A stretch of 64,000 nucleotides of DNA from NCBI GenBank assembly GCA_947503965.1, contig CANNFU010000007.1, forward strand, positions 1 through 64,000. Direction: 5' to 3'. Made by a program: the position numbers and the translations under genes. Each line of letters starts with the position of its first letter. Positions within the stretch are counted from its first letter, which is position 1. Origin of the DNA: an uncultured Paracoccaceae bacterium (lineage in GTDB: Bacteria; Pseudomonadota; Alphaproteobacteria; Rhodobacterales; Rhodobacteraceae). Below, one piece after another: positions 33,262 to 42,670 of this stretch. Below the pieces are notes generated by a model. The model had not been told where the DNA came from. It made no database searches and saw only the letters and a program-made list of their open reading frames with translations.

Positions 33262-33441
33262 ATGACAACTCCCGCCCCGGAAATCCGTATCGTGCATGAC
33301 TGGCGTGTCGCTTGTGACGGGGGCGAGGGCGCGCTGGGCCATCCCCGCGTCTGGCTGCAGATCCCGCAGGAGCATGGCTGGGTCGAATGCCCCTATTGCG
33401 ATGCAAAGCTGATCCACAAGGAATTTGAGGGCAAGGTCTAA
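33262..33441 (+). CDS. Zinc-finger domain protein (zf-CHCC type)
   Basis: This 59-residue protein has the zf-CHCC pattern C-x(7-9)-H-x(n)-C-x2-[20 protein letters not shown] and then [11 protein letters not shown]. The mitochondrial complex I subunit NDUFS6 shares this fold. In alphaproteobacteria such proteins accompany respiratory complex I or stand alone. The start [14 protein letters not shown] at 33262 fits the family. It is divergent from the ABC ATPase gene. Confidence 0.85.
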   Translation: MTTPAPEIRIVHDWRVACDGGEGALGHPRVWLQIPQEHGWVECPYCDAKLIHKEFEGKV

Positions 33442-33448
33442 GCCCAGC

Positions 33449-33904
33449 TCATTGATTTGCTGTTTGCAACCAGTCTGCGATGCACGCGTCGGGCTGATTA
33501 CGCAAGGTTTTCTGCAGGTCATAGCCGACCCATGTCCTGATCACCGCCCCGTCCGCGTCGACGCTTTGCCCAAAACCAAAGCCATCTTGTGGTCTGTTGG
33601 TACTGTAGGTCACGGCGATGGTTGTGCCGTCGTCGCATGACAGCGCGATTTCACCGGACAGCAATTTGTTGTACAGCATGCGGGTGCCCTCGCAGGTGAC
33701 GCGATTGTCGAGTTGGCCCGAAACCGTGTTCAACGGCCCTCTGCCACCCGTTGCCAGACCGTCAAACAGGCGTCGTTCCTCGCCGATGCATATCAAGATA
33801 CGGTTGCATTCATAACGGCCGCCATGCATTGCACAGCTCTGATCCGTTTCTGCGCGCAACGGACTGCAAAGACAGATGATCACTGGAACGATCAGTCGGA
33901 TCAT
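33449..33904 (-). CDS. Secreted hypothetical protein with cysteines
   Basis: This 151-residue protein has a signal peptide (MIRLIVPVIICLCSPLRAET, cleavage after LRA). The mature part holds six cysteines (TDQSCAMHGGRYECNRILIC, then later VTCEGTRM, LSCDDGT and DACIADWL), which suggests disulfide bonds in the periplasm. I do not recognise a family. Its end is 8 nt from the convergent zinc-finger gene, and it is divergent from polA. Confidence 0.65.
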   Translation of the reverse strand: MIRLIVPVIICLCSPLRAETDQSCAMHGGRYECNRILICIGEERRLFDGLATGGRGPLNTVSGQLDNRVTCEGTRMLYNKLLSGEIALSCDDGTTIAVTYSTNRPQDGFGFGQSVDADGAVIRTWVGYDLQKTLRNQPDACIADWLQTANQ

Positions 33905-33939
33905 GGCAAAACCGTTCCTAAGCAAAAGAAGGTGGCGAC

Positions 33940-36738
33940 ATGACAACGACATTTGGCAAAGGCTGTCATCTGCACCTGATTGATGGTTCAGCGTTCATAT
34001 TTCGCGCCTATCATGCACTGCCGCCGCTGACGCGCAAGTCTGACGGTCTGCCGGTCGGGGCAGTCAGCGGTTTTGTGAACATGCTGCAGCGCTATGTTGA
34101 AAACAACGCCGGCGACGATGCCGCGACCCATGTGGCGGTGATTTTCGACAAGGGCAGCCATACGTTCCGCAACGACATGTACGACCAGTACAAGGCAAAC
34201 CGGGACGAGATGCCGGAAGATCTGCGCCCGCAGATCCCCCTGACCCGGACCGCAACAAAGGCCTTCAACATTGCTTGCGAGGAAATGGAAGGCTTCGAGG
34301 CGGATGATATCATTGCGACCCTGGCCCATCAGGCGCGCGATGCGGGTGGCCGGGTGACGATTGTGTCATCTGACAAGGACCTGATGCAGCTGGTCGGCGA
34401 CGGGGTCGAAATGCTCGACCCGATGAAAAACAAGCGCATTGATCGCGAAGGCGTTGAGGAAAAGTTTGGCGTTGGGCCGGAACGTGTTGTCGATGTACAG
34501 GCGCTTGCAGGTGACAGCGTGGATAACGTACCTGGCGCGCCGGGCATTGGGGTCAAGACGGCGGCACTTCTGATCAACGAATACGGCGATCTGGAAAGCC
34601 TGCTGGACCGGGCCGAGGAAATCAAGCAGCCCAAGCGGCGCCAGACGCTGATTGATCATCGTGAGCAGATCGAATTGTCCAAACGGCTTGTTCAGCTTGA
34701 TTGCAATATGACGCTTGATTTCAGCCTTGATGATCTTGAGGTCAAGGAACCGGACGCCGATGTGCTGATGGGTTTTCTGGCTGAGATGGAGTTTCGGACG
34801 GTCACCAAGCGGATTGCCGAGAAGCTGGGTGTTGAGCCGCCTGTTATCGAAACCCCTGCGCCAGCCGCTGATGTTGCGACGCCCGAGGTCGTTGATTTCA
34901 ACGCGGAGAATTATGAATGTGTGGCTGATGAAAAGGCGCTGCAGGTCTGGATCGACCGTATCCACGAGCGCGGTTATGTGGCAGTCGACACCGAAACCAC
35001 GGGCCTGAATGAGATGATCGCCGATCTGGTTGGTATCTCACTTTGCGTTGAACCGGGCGAGGCGTGCTACATCCCATTGACGCATAAAGCCGCTTCGTCT
35101 GACGACTTGTTCGGGTCCGATGACATCGCCGAAGGTCAGATGGATTTTGACCGATGCCTTGAAATGCTCAAGCCCGTGCTGGAAGCGCCTGCGATCCTGA
35201 AAATCGGGCAGAACATGAAGTATGATGCCAAGATCTTTACCCGCTATGGCATCAATGTGGCTCCGATCGACGATACGATGCTGATGTCCTATGCAATGCA
35301 TGCAGGTGAACATAATCACGGCATGGACACGCTGTCAGAGCGGTATCTATGCCATACGCCGATCCCGATCAAGCCGCTGTTGGGCACGGGGAAATCCGCG
35401 ATCACGTTTGACCGTGTCCCGATTGAAAAGGCTGTGGCCTACGCAGCCGAAGATGCCGATATCACCCTGCGCCTGTGGCAACAGTTCAAGCCGCAATTGC
35501 ACGTAAAGCGCGTGACGACCGTTTACGAAACACTCGAGCGTCCGCTGGTGCCGGTTCTCGCGCAGATGGAGCGGAACGGGATCAAGGTGGATCGCGATAC
35601 ACTGTCGCGCATGTCCAATGCGTTTGCACAGAAAATGGCGGGGCTGGAGGATGAGATACAGCAAAAAGCCGGGCGCCCGTTCAATGTGGGCTCGCCCAAG
35701 CAACTGGGTGAAATCCTGTTTGATGAACTGGAACTGCCCGGCGGCAAGAAGGGGAAAACCGGGGCATATGGGACTGGTGCCGATGTGCTGGAGGACCTTG
35801 CGACCGAACATGAACTGCCCGGTCTGATCCTTGACTGGCGTCAGCTGTCAAAGCTGAAATCGACATATACCGACGCATTGCAACAGCATATCAACGCCGA
35901 TACGGGCCGCGTGCATACGTCGTACTCCATTGCGGGTGCGAACACAGGGCGGCTCGCCTCAACCGATCCGAACCTGCAGAATATCCCTGTGCGCACCGAA
36001 GAAGGCCGGCGCATCCGGGAGGCTTTTGTGGCCGAAGATGGAAAGGTCATCGTCAGTCTTGACTATTCGCAGATCGAGTTGCGCATTTTGGCGCATATCG
36101 CCCGTATTGATGCGTTGAAACAGGCGTTTCTGGACGGGATCGACATTCATGCAATGACGGCCTCGGAAATGTTTGATGTCCCGCTGGATGAGATGACGCC
36201 GGAAATCCGCAGACAGGCCAAGGCGATCAACTTTGGTGTGATTTACGGGATTTCGGGTTTCGGTCTGGCGCGCAATCTGCGTATCCCGCGTGGCGATGCC
36301 CAGGGTTTTATCGACCGCTATTTCGAACGCTTTCCGGGTATCCGAAAGTATATGGATGACACAATCGCCTTTGCCAAAGAACAGGGCTATGTGCAAACTT
36401 TGTTCGGGCGCAAAATCAATACGCCCGAGATTAACGCAAAGGGTCCGCATGCAGGCTTTGCCAAACGGGCGGCGATCAATGCGCCGATCCAGGGCACAGC
36501 CGCCGATGTGATCCGGCGCGCAATGATCCGCATGCCAGCCGCGATTGACGGTCTACCGGCCAAGATGCTGTTACAGGTGCATGACGAATTGTTGTTCGAA
36601 GTGGAAAAGGGCGCGGTGGATGACCTGATCGGGGCTGCGCGCGAAGTGATGGAAAACGCCAGTGATCCGGCGGTAAAGCTGGACGTGAAACTGGCCGTAG
36701 ATGCAGGACAAGGCGCCAACTGGGCTGAAGCCCATTAG
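33940..36738 (+). CDS. polA: DNA polymerase I
   Basis: PolA processes Okazaki fragments and fills repair gaps. The 932 residues contain a 5'-3' exonuclease (residues ~1-300: LIDGSAFIFRAYHAL, EGFEADDIIATLA, SSDKDLMQL), an active-looking 3'-5' proofreading domain (VAVDTETTGLNEM with Asp and Glu), and the polymerase domain with motif A SLDYSQIELRILAH, motif B RRQAKAINFGVIYGISGFG and motif C LQVHDELLFEV. Length and motif order are standard. The ATG has an AAGGTGG site. Confidence 0.98.
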   Translation: MTTTFGKGCHLHLIDGSAFIFRAYHALPPLTRKSDGLPVGAVSGFVNMLQRYVENNAGDDAATHVAVIFDKGSHTFRNDMYDQYKANRDEMPEDLRPQIPLTRTATKAFNIACEEMEGFEADDIIATLAHQARDAGGRVTIVSSDKDLMQLVGDGVEMLDPMKNKRIDREGVEEKFGVGPERVVDVQALAGDSVDNVPGAPGIGVKTAALLINEYGDLESLLDRAEEIKQPKRRQTLIDHREQIELSKRLVQLDCNMTLDFSLDDLEVKEPDADVLMGFLAEMEFRTVTKRIAEKLGVEPPVIETPAPAADVATPEVVDFNAENYECVADEKALQVWIDRIHERGYVAVDTETTGLNEMIADLVGISLCVEPGEACYIPLTHKAASSDDLFGSDDIAEGQMDFDRCLEMLKPVLEAPAILKIGQNMKYDAKIFTRYGINVAPIDDTMLMSYAMHAGEHNHGMDTLSERYLCHTPIPIKPLLGTGKSAITFDRVPIEKAVAYAAEDADITLRLWQQFKPQLHVKRVTTVYETLERPLVPVLAQMERNGIKVDRDTLSRMSNAFAQKMAGLEDEIQQKAGRPFNVGSPKQLGEILFDELELPGGKKGKTGAYGTGADVLEDLATEHELPGLILDWRQLSKLKSTYTDALQQHINADTGRVHTSYSIAGANTGRLASTDPNLQNIPVRTEEGRRIREAFVAEDGKVIVSLDYSQIELRILAHIARIDALKQAFLDGIDIHAMTASEMFDVPLDEMTPEIRRQAKAINFGVIYGISGFGLARNLRIPRGDAQGFIDRYFERFPGIRKYMDDTIAFAKEQGYVQTLFGRKINTPEINAKGPHAGFAKRAAINAPIQGTAADVIRRAMIRMPAAIDGLPAKMLLQVHDELLFEVEKGAVDDLIGAAREVMENASDPAVKLDVKLAVDAGQGANWAEAH

Positions 36739-36753
36739 CGCTGGGAGAGCAAT

Positions 36754-37116
36754 ATGATGAAAGGCTTTTTGACGATGGCTGCGGCGACGCTATTCGCGGG
36801 TGCCGTGGCAGCGCAAAACACGCAATACCTGTCAACCGATGGCACCGTATTCGCATTTGAAGAAAACCGGCATGGCGCAGTTTTGACATCGATTGAGCCG
36901 ACGGAAACCCCGCTTGTCATCGATGGTGCTGCGCCACGTATCGCAGTGGGCGACATTCTTTATCTGGGGCGATCTTGTGATGCGTTCAGCGATGATTTCG
37001 GCGAAGGCCGGTGGAGCATGACAAGTGCGGGCTTTATCGTTGAGTTTTTGACAATTCGGCTCGCGTTTCCGGGGCAGACCATTGGGGTCGGTCGTGAAAT
37101 CGGCTGTCGGCTTTGA
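36754..37116 (+). CDS. Secreted hypothetical protein
   Basis: This 120-residue protein has a signal peptide (MMKGFLTMAAATLFAGAVAA, cleavage near VAA-QN). The mature part contains TQYLSTDGTVFAFEENRHGA, the segment VGDILYLGRSCDAFSDDFGE and a final Cys-Arg-Leu. I see no known domain. It follows polA by 15 nt, so it may be read through from polA. It is convergent with hsp20. Confidence 0.6.
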   Translation: MMKGFLTMAAATLFAGAVAAQNTQYLSTDGTVFAFEENRHGAVLTSIEPTETPLVIDGAAPRIAVGDILYLGRSCDAFSDDFGEGRWSMTSAGFIVEFLTIRLAFPGQTIGVGREIGCRL

Positions 37117-37182
37117 TCGGCAGCGCCAGGCAAGTCGGGCGTTCTGACTAAGACCCTTTGCCGGGGCTTTGGTCCAGAACGC

Positions 37183-37208
37183 AAAAGGCGACCCCATATC
37201 GGGGCCGC
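37183..37208 (-). terminator. Terminator after hsp20
   Basis: On the minus strand GGCggCCCC and GGGGtcGCC form a stem that ends in TTTT, 18 nt after the hsp20 stop codon. An overlapping GCGTTCTG/CAGAACGC stem (37139-37182) could act in the other direction for the secreted-protein gene. Confidence 0.75.
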
Positions 37209-37225
37209 CCGGTGTGTCGCAAGAC

Positions 37226-37693
37226 TCAGTTGACAGATTTTGCTTCAACCAGGTTGGCATCTGTTCTGCCGGTCGACGAAATCTCGATCCGGCGTGGTTT
37301 CAGTGCTTCTGGCACTTCACGGACAAGATCGATATTCAGCATGCCGTTTTCATGGCTGGCACCGACGACTTTGACGTGATCTGCCAGATGGAAGCGACGT
37401 TCAAACGCGCGGGTCGCGATGCCACGGTGCAGATAATTCCGCTCCGCGTCATCCTCGGCCTTGCGGGCAGTGACGTGCAGGGCACGGTCCTTAAGCTCAA
37501 TCGCCAGGTCATTTTCAGAGAAACCGGCAACAGCGATTGAGATGCGCCAAGCATCATCATCGGTCTTTTCAATATTATATGGGGGATAGCTGTTCTGGCC
37601 GACGTCACTGGCAAGGGCGCGATCCATCAGATCAGCGATCTGGTCAAAGCCAACGGTGGCACGGTACAGAGGTGTGAGGTCAAAACTACGCAT
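37226..37693 (-). CDS. Small heat shock protein, Hsp20/alpha-crystallin
   Basis: This 155-residue IbpA-like chaperone binds unfolded proteins. It has the class A opening MRSFDLTPLYRATVGFDQIA, an alpha-crystallin domain (NIEKTDDDAWRISIAVAGFS, LAIELKDRALHVTARK, RAFERRFHLADHVKVV) and a C-terminal I-x-I type contact RRIEISS. A candidate sigma-32 promoter and a structured leader lie upstream, and a terminator lies downstream. Confidence 0.94.
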   Translation of the reverse strand: MRSFDLTPLYRATVGFDQIADLMDRALASDVGQNSYPPYNIEKTDDDAWRISIAVAGFSENDLAIELKDRALHVTARKAEDDAERNYLHRGIATRAFERRFHLADHVKVVGASHENGMLNIDLVREVPEALKPRRIEISSTGRTDANLVEAKSVN

Positions 37694-37821
37694 AGTTGGT
37701 CATCCTTTATCAAGCGATAACAGTTAGTTAGCTTTCCCATGCGGGACAAGCGGTTTATCACGGAACCCGTGATTGGCGTTCCGATGCCTGTTATTTGGGA
37801 AAGGTGTTCTGAGGTTTCAAG
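37694..37821 (-). promoter_or_regulatory. Candidate heat-shock promoter and structured leader of hsp20
   Basis: On the minus strand CTTGAA (37816-37821) and TCCCAAAT (37793-37800) are 15 nt apart, close to the sigma-32 pattern. The leader of about 95 nt holds ATCACGG/CCGTGAT (37757-37773) and TTATC/GATAA (37707-37720). The second stem touches the AAGGA ribosome-binding site, as in ROSE-like RNA thermometers. Activity is inferred. Confidence 0.45.
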
Positions 37822-37833
37822 ACCTCGGCGCGA

Positions 37834-38646
37834 TCAATCCGTGCTGATGAATTTCGCGCCCGTATCGTTACGCTCACCAATGCTGATCAACCTCTGTGTT
37901 CCGCCGGGCCGGGCCGGGCCCATAGCTGCGAAATGCGTCAGCAAGGCGGATAGGGGCCCCTGCAATGACGTGCCAAGCGCCACCTTGCGCCCGTCCACCT
38001 GCGCCATTGCCGACACAACGGATGCAATACGTGTTTCGCCATCGCGCATCAGGAATACAGGCGATCCGCTTGATCCGTATTCCACGTCACAGGTCATCAC
38101 AATCACCCCGGTCTGGCGACCCAGCACGCTGCACACCTCTTGCAGGCTTGGCGCGTCTTCGCGGCCCCGTCCATAAGAGACAACGCCAACTTCGTCGCCT
38201 GTGAGCGGTTGCTGCGCGATCAGATAAGGCCGCATCCGCACTGCGCGAATAGGGCGATCCAGTTCAAGGACTGCGATATCCTTGGCCACCTCGGACGGGC
38301 GTGTTGCTTCGCCGTTGTGGACATAATCGGGATGGGCGATCGCCCGCGTGATGTTGCGCGTCGCGGCGGCGCGGCCATCGCGCAGGCCCGCGCGGAATTC
38401 AAACCGCTCTGCGGAGATCAGACCGCCGTCATTGTCATATAGGCAATGCGCCGCTGTCAGAATCAACCGGTCGCGGATCAATGCAGCAGTGCAAAATCCT
38501 TTGCCCCGGATATCAAGACGACCAACCGCTTCCCAACCCTGGCTGTCTTGCCGGGTTTCAAGTGTGACAAGGCTGGATTCCTGCGCCGTGGCCCCAAGGG
38601 GCGCCGCCGCCATCAAAGCAATCGAGAACAGGAAATGCCGCATCAT
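37834..38646 (-). CDS. Secreted trypsin-like serine protease
   Basis: This 270-residue protein has a signal peptide (MMRHFLFSIALMAAAPLGAT, cleavage near ATA-QE) and a chymotrypsin-fold domain. The catalytic triad is His67 (LTAAHC), Asp123 (DIAVLELD) and Ser195 (GSSGSPVF). Disulfide cysteines are near His67 and Ser195. A C-terminal extension of ~50 residues (after VDGRKVALGTSLQGPLSALL) follows. The ATG at 38646 has an AAAGGAT site. It acts in the periplasm or outside. It lies between glcF and hsp20. Confidence 0.88.
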   Translation of the reverse strand: MMRHFLFSIALMAAAPLGATAQESSLVTLETRQDSQGWEAVGRLDIRGKGFCTAALIRDRLILTAAHCLYDNDGGLISAERFEFRAGLRDGRAAATRNITRAIAHPDYVHNGEATRPSEVAKDIAVLELDRPIRAVRMRPYLIAQQPLTGDEVGVVSYGRGREDAPSLQEVCSVLGRQTGVIVMTCDVEYGSSGSPVFLMRDGETRIASVVSAMAQVDGRKVALGTSLQGPLSALLTHFAAMGPARPGGTQRLISIGERNDTGAKFISTD

Positions 38647-38699
38647 ATCTACCATCCTTTTGCGGTAAGATGGGTGAGAGTTAAGGCAGTATTATGGCA

Positions 38700-40100
38700 C
38701 TATCTGAGAATTGGAATGGCCGGTTCGCGTTTGCCGGGTGCGGTCAGCGCGGGCGGTTGCGGCCCCCCTGTGGCCCAGTCCAACAGTTCAACCGTGTGCA
38801 CGATCGGCACGTCCGTACCGCCACCGATTTGCATCATGCATCCGATGTTGCCCGCAGCGATGATATCAGGCGTCAGAGCCTCAAGCGTCTGCACCTTGCG
38901 GTCCTTGAGTTGCCTGGAGATTTCCGGCTGCATCAGATTGTACGTGCCCGCTGATCCGCAGCACAGATGACTGTCGGCGGGTTCCAGCACGGTAAACCCG
39001 GCCCGTTTCAGCAAGTCCTTGGGATAGGTCTTGATCTGTTGGCCGTGCTGCAACGAACACGCCGCGTGATAAGCGACCTTGAGGGCACTGCTTCCGGTCT
39101 GTGTTGGTTGGGACGGCAATGTGCCCGCATCCGTGCCAGCGATGGCAATCTTCGCGGTATTGCTCTGCAGTTGCGGGGCGTCTGCGGGCAGCAGATCCAT
39201 CAGAACTTCGCTGACATCTTTTGCGATGGCCGATACCCGCGCCGCATCATCGGCCAGCGGATCGTTGCGGAACATATGCCCGTAATCCTTGACCGTCGTG
39301 CCGCAGCCGGAGGTGTTGATGACGATGGCATCCAGCCCCTCACCGTCCATCTCGCGCGCCCATGCCTTGATATTCTTTGCTGCCGTCGCGTGGCTTTCAT
39401 CCTCTTTGCCCATGTGGTGGGTCAGCGCACCGCAGCAGCCGGCACCTTCGGCGACAACAACTTCGGCCCCCAGCCGGGTCAGCAGCCGGATCGTGGCATC
39501 GTTGATATCCGTGTTCAGCGCCTTTTGCGCACAGCCCGTCATCAGCGCGACACGCATCTTCTTGTCCTGCGCCGGGAAGGTCTGCGGGTCGTCATTGCGG
39601 CTGACCGGTGGGATCGTCTTGGGGGCCATTTCCAGCATGGCGCGCAGCCGTGCATCTGGCATCAGCCGCGCAAAAGGCCGCCCGATCTTGGCACCCAAAA
39701 GGGCCACACGAAATCGCGTTGGATAGGGCAGAATACGCGCCAGCAGCCAGCGCAGGGCACGGTCAGACCAGGGGCGGTCATAGTTTTTCTCGATATAGGC
39801 ACGGGCGTGATCGACAAGATGCATGTAATGCACACCCGAGGGGCAGGTTGTCATACAGGCAAGGCAGGACAGGCAGCGGTCGATATGCTTGACCGTCTTT
39901 TCATCCGGCTTGCGCTCGTTTTCGAGCATGTCCTTGATCAGGTAGATGCGGCCCCTTGGGCTGTCCAACTCATCCCCCAGCACCTGATAGGTGGGGCATG
40001 TGGCCGTGCAGAACCCGCAATGCACACAGGACCGCAGGATTTCGTTGGACCGCTGGATGCTTGGGTCTTTCAGTTGCTCTGGCGTGAATGTCGTTTGCAT
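38700..40100 (-). CDS. glcF: Glycolate oxidase iron-sulfur subunit GlcF
   Basis: GlcF carries two 4Fe-4S clusters of the glycolate dehydrogenase complex, which oxidises glycolate to glyoxylate. The 466 residues show the cluster motifs CVHCGFCTATCP and CLSCLACMTTCP near the N-terminus and the heterodisulfide-reductase-type CCG-like segments GAGCCGALTHHMG and SHLCCGSAGTYNL. The ATG at 40100 overlaps the glcE stop by 1 nt. It is the last gene of glcDEF. Confidence 0.95.
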   Translation of the reverse strand: MQTTFTPEQLKDPSIQRSNEILRSCVHCGFCTATCPTYQVLGDELDSPRGRIYLIKDMLENERKPDEKTVKHIDRCLSCLACMTTCPSGVHYMHLVDHARAYIEKNYDRPWSDRALRWLLARILPYPTRFRVALLGAKIGRPFARLMPDARLRAMLEMAPKTIPPVSRNDDPQTFPAQDKKMRVALMTGCAQKALNTDINDATIRLLTRLGAEVVVAEGAGCCGALTHHMGKEDESHATAAKNIKAWAREMDGEGLDAIVINTSGCGTTVKDYGHMFRNDPLADDAARVSAIAKDVSEVLMDLLPADAPQLQSNTAKIAIAGTDAGTLPSQPTQTGSSALKVAYHAACSLQHGQQIKTYPKDLLKRAGFTVLEPADSHLCCGSAGTYNLMQPEISRQLKDRKVQTLEALTPDIIAAGNIGCMMQIGGGTDVPIVHTVELLDWATGGPQPPALTAPGKREPAIPILR

Positions 40101-41200
40101 CAGGTCATCATCCCGGGGTTCAGAATGCCGCATGGGTCAAATTTGGCGCGCAGGCCAGCGGTAATCGCGGCGAGTGGTGCAGGTTCAGGCTGAAAGGTAG
40201 GTACATCCGCACGGCCGCGGATCAGGGTGGCATGGCCGTCAAAATCGCCAAGTGCCGCGCGGATATCGCGGCCCGCATCGGTCAACGCCCAGACCAGCCC
40301 GCCGCCCCAATCATATTGCACGGCCTTTGCGCCCATTTTGGCAACCAGACCGGGGGCATCAGAAGGTTTGACAGACAACCGCCAAACGTCACCGTCTTGA
40401 TCTGCAAAGGCTGTCACATCACGGATTGCGGCCCAAGTGGCTTGCACGGATTTCGCATTGTCATCAACAGTGACAGTGCCGAATTTGGCGAGGTGTTTGG
40501 TCAACGCCTCAGCCCTGTAAGCCACTGAATTCGCGAACCCTTCCAAGCGCAGCACCGTCTTGCCTGCCTGCGGATCATGGGCGACGCCGGTGACTTCGTA
40601 AGGTGAAGACAGTGCAGCTGACATGGCCGCGACAGCCTGTGCATCATCCAGACCATCCAGCGTCAATGTCGCCTGCGCGGCGACTCCCGGCAGGACCTTC
40701 ATCGATACCTCGGTCAGCACACCCAACGTGCCGTAAGCGCCCGTCATCAGCTTGACCAGATCGTAGCCCGTGACGTTCTTCATCACACGGCCACCATTTT
40801 TGATAACCGTGCCTGCGCCATCGACAAAGCGGACGCCCAGCATGAAATCACGACAAGCCCCGACCGAGATGCGGCGCGGGCCTGACACATTGGCGGCCAC
40901 GACCCCGCCAATCGTCGGCTTGCCTGTGGTGCCCAGCAACGCGCGATGATCCATCGGTTCAAACGCAAGGCGCTGGTTTTCCTTGGCCAACGCCTTTTCG
41001 ATATCTGCCACAGGTGTTCCTGCCTTCGCGACCACCGTCAAAGCGCCGGGCTCGAACAGGGTGATCCCGCTGATCTTTGCAGTGCTTAGCGCGGTGCCTT
41101 CAACATGCCCGATAGGCCGGGTGCCGCCGCCGGTAATGCGCAAAGGTCCCTCGGCCCCCGCGATCATCTGGGCGAGGTCTTCTTCTGATTTTGGCATCAT
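40100..41200 (-). CDS. glcE: Glycolate oxidase FAD-binding subunit GlcE
   Basis: GlcE is the second FAD-binding subunit of glycolate dehydrogenase. The 366 residues hold a PCMH-type FAD domain (LRITGGGTRPIGHVEGTALS, GTTGKPTIGGVVAANVSGPR, ISVGACRDFMLGVRFVDG) and lack the C-terminal catalytic part of GlcD, as normal for GlcE. It starts 15 nt after glcD and overlaps glcF by 1 nt, giving a tight operon. Confidence 0.94.
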   Translation of the reverse strand: MMPKSEEDLAQMIAGAEGPLRITGGGTRPIGHVEGTALSTAKISGITLFEPGALTVVAKAGTPVADIEKALAKENQRLAFEPMDHRALLGTTGKPTIGGVVAANVSGPRRISVGACRDFMLGVRFVDGAGTVIKNGGRVMKNVTGYDLVKLMTGAYGTLGVLTEVSMKVLPGVAAQATLTLDGLDDAQAVAAMSAALSSPYEVTGVAHDPQAGKTVLRLEGFANSVAYRAEALTKHLAKFGTVTVDDNAKSVQATWAAIRDVTAFADQDGDVWRLSVKPSDAPGLVAKMGAKAVQYDWGGGLVWALTDAGRDIRAALGDFDGHATLIRGRADVPTFQPEPAPLAAITAGLRAKFDPCGILNPGMMT

Positions 41201-41215
41201 GATACTTGTCTTTCG

Positions 41216-42649
41216 TCAGGCCGCGCGGCGTGGTTCAGAGTTTGCAAGCGGGAACACCTTGGCCGCATTCAGCAGCCATTTGGGATCAAACACATCCTTC
41301 ACGGCCATCTGCGCCTCCAGATCCTGCGGATCGAACTGCACGTTCATCAGATCGCGTTTTTCAATGCCAACCCCATGTTCGCCCGTCAGGCAGCCGCCAA
41401 CCTCGACGCAGAGTTTCAGGATTTCCGCGCCGAATTCTTCGCAGAGTTCCAGATCGCCGGGTTTGTTGGCGTCAAACAGGATCAGTGGGTGCATGTTGCC
41501 GTCGCCTGCGTGGAACACGTTGCCCACATCAAGGCCGAATTCCTTGGACATCTCGCCAATCCGCTTCAAAACGAAAGGCAGGGAGGATACCGGGATCGTG
41601 CCGTCAAGGCACATATAGTCGTTGATCTGGCCTATCGCGCCAAAGGCGGATTTGCGGCCAAGCCAGATGCGCCCGGCCTCGTCCGCGTCCTTGGCCTGCC
41701 GCAATTCCACCGGATTATGGCTGGCGGCGATTTTCATGATCAGGTCAAGCTGGTAGTCGATTTCGTCGTCGGACCCTTCGACTTCGACGATCAGCAGCGC
41801 CTCGCACATCGGGTATCCTGCCTTGGCAAAGGCTTCTGTCGCTTCGATACAGGGACGATCCATGAATTCGATGGCGACAGGCAGCACGCCAGCCTTGATG
41901 ATGTCGGTCACGACCTGACCGGCCACTTCGGAACTGTCATAGCCCATCAGGACGGGCCGCGCGCCTTCGGGCTTGTGCAGAATGCGTAGCGTCGCTTCGG
42001 TCACCACGCCCAACTGCCCTTCGGACCCGCAGATCAGGCCCAGCAAATCCAGCCCGCCCGCGTCCAGATGCGCGCCGCCGATTTCGACCACTGTGCCATC
42101 CATCATGACCATTGTGACGCCCATCAGGTTGTTGGTGGTCACCCCATATTTCAGGCAATGCGCGCCGCCCGAATTCATCGCAATGTTGCCCGCGATGGCG
42201 CAAGCCAACTGGCTGGACGGGTCGGGTGCATAGAAAAACCCATTGGTTTCCACGGCACCTGTGACGGACAGGTTCGTGCGCCCGGTCTGCACTTTGATAT
42301 AGCGGTCGTTGTAGTTCGTCTCGATCACCTGGTTCATCTTGGCAACGCCAAGTATCACGCAGTCGGCTGTCGGCAATGCGCCACCGGCCAGTGATGTACC
42401 CGAGCCGCGCGGAACGACAGGCACGTCAAGTTCGTGGCAAATCTTGAGGATGGCGGAGACTTCTTGTGTGCTTGATGGCAGAACTGCACATAACGGCGGG
42501 CATTTATATGCAGTCAGGGCGTCGCATTCATAGGCGCGTGTTTCGGCAATATCCGACATTACCGCATCTTTCGGAAGCACAGCGCGCAGGCGTTCGACGA
42601 TGTAATCCTTGCGGGACAGGACGCGGGCGTCAGGGGCTGGCATCTCCAT
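41216..42649 (-). CDS. glcD: Glycolate oxidase subunit GlcD
   Basis: GlcD is the catalytic FAD-linked oxidase subunit, of the same superfamily as D-lactate dehydrogenase. The 477 residues have the PCMH FAD-binding motif VVPRGSGTSLAGGALP, GNIAMNSGGAHCLKYGVTTN, and the C-terminal FAD-oxidase domain with LTGEHGVGIEKRD. It is the first gene of glcDEF. A perfect ATTGGT-N11-ACCAAT operator precedes it. The pathway feeds glycolate to glyoxylate, and a hydroxypyruvate isomerase gene in the window fits onward use. Confidence 0.96.
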   Translation of the reverse strand: MEMPAPDARVLSRKDYIVERLRAVLPKDAVMSDIAETRAYECDALTAYKCPPLCAVLPSSTQEVSAILKICHELDVPVVPRGSGTSLAGGALPTADCVILGVAKMNQVIETNYNDRYIKVQTGRTNLSVTGAVETNGFFYAPDPSSQLACAIAGNIAMNSGGAHCLKYGVTTNNLMGVTMVMMDGTVVEIGGAHLDAGGLDLLGLICGSEGQLGVVTEATLRILHKPEGARPVLMGYDSSEVAGQVVTDIIKAGVLPVAIEFMDRPCIEATEAFAKAGYPMCEALLIVEVEGSDDEIDYQLDLIMKIAASHNPVELRQAKDADEAGRIWLGRKSAFGAIGQINDYMCLDGTIPVSSLPFVLKRIGEMSKEFGLDVGNVFHAGDGNMHPLILFDANKPGDLELCEEFGAEILKLCVEVGGCLTGEHGVGIEKRDLMNVQFDPQDLEAQMAVKDVFDPKWLLNAAKVFPLANSEPRRAA

Positions 42650-42670
42650 AAAGCGACTCCTCCATCTACA

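Noticed and set aside
38967-40193. A 408-codon plus-strand frame opposite glcF
   Set aside because: It mirrors the iron-sulfur protein gene; the translated sequence is Gln/His/Arg-rich without any family pattern.
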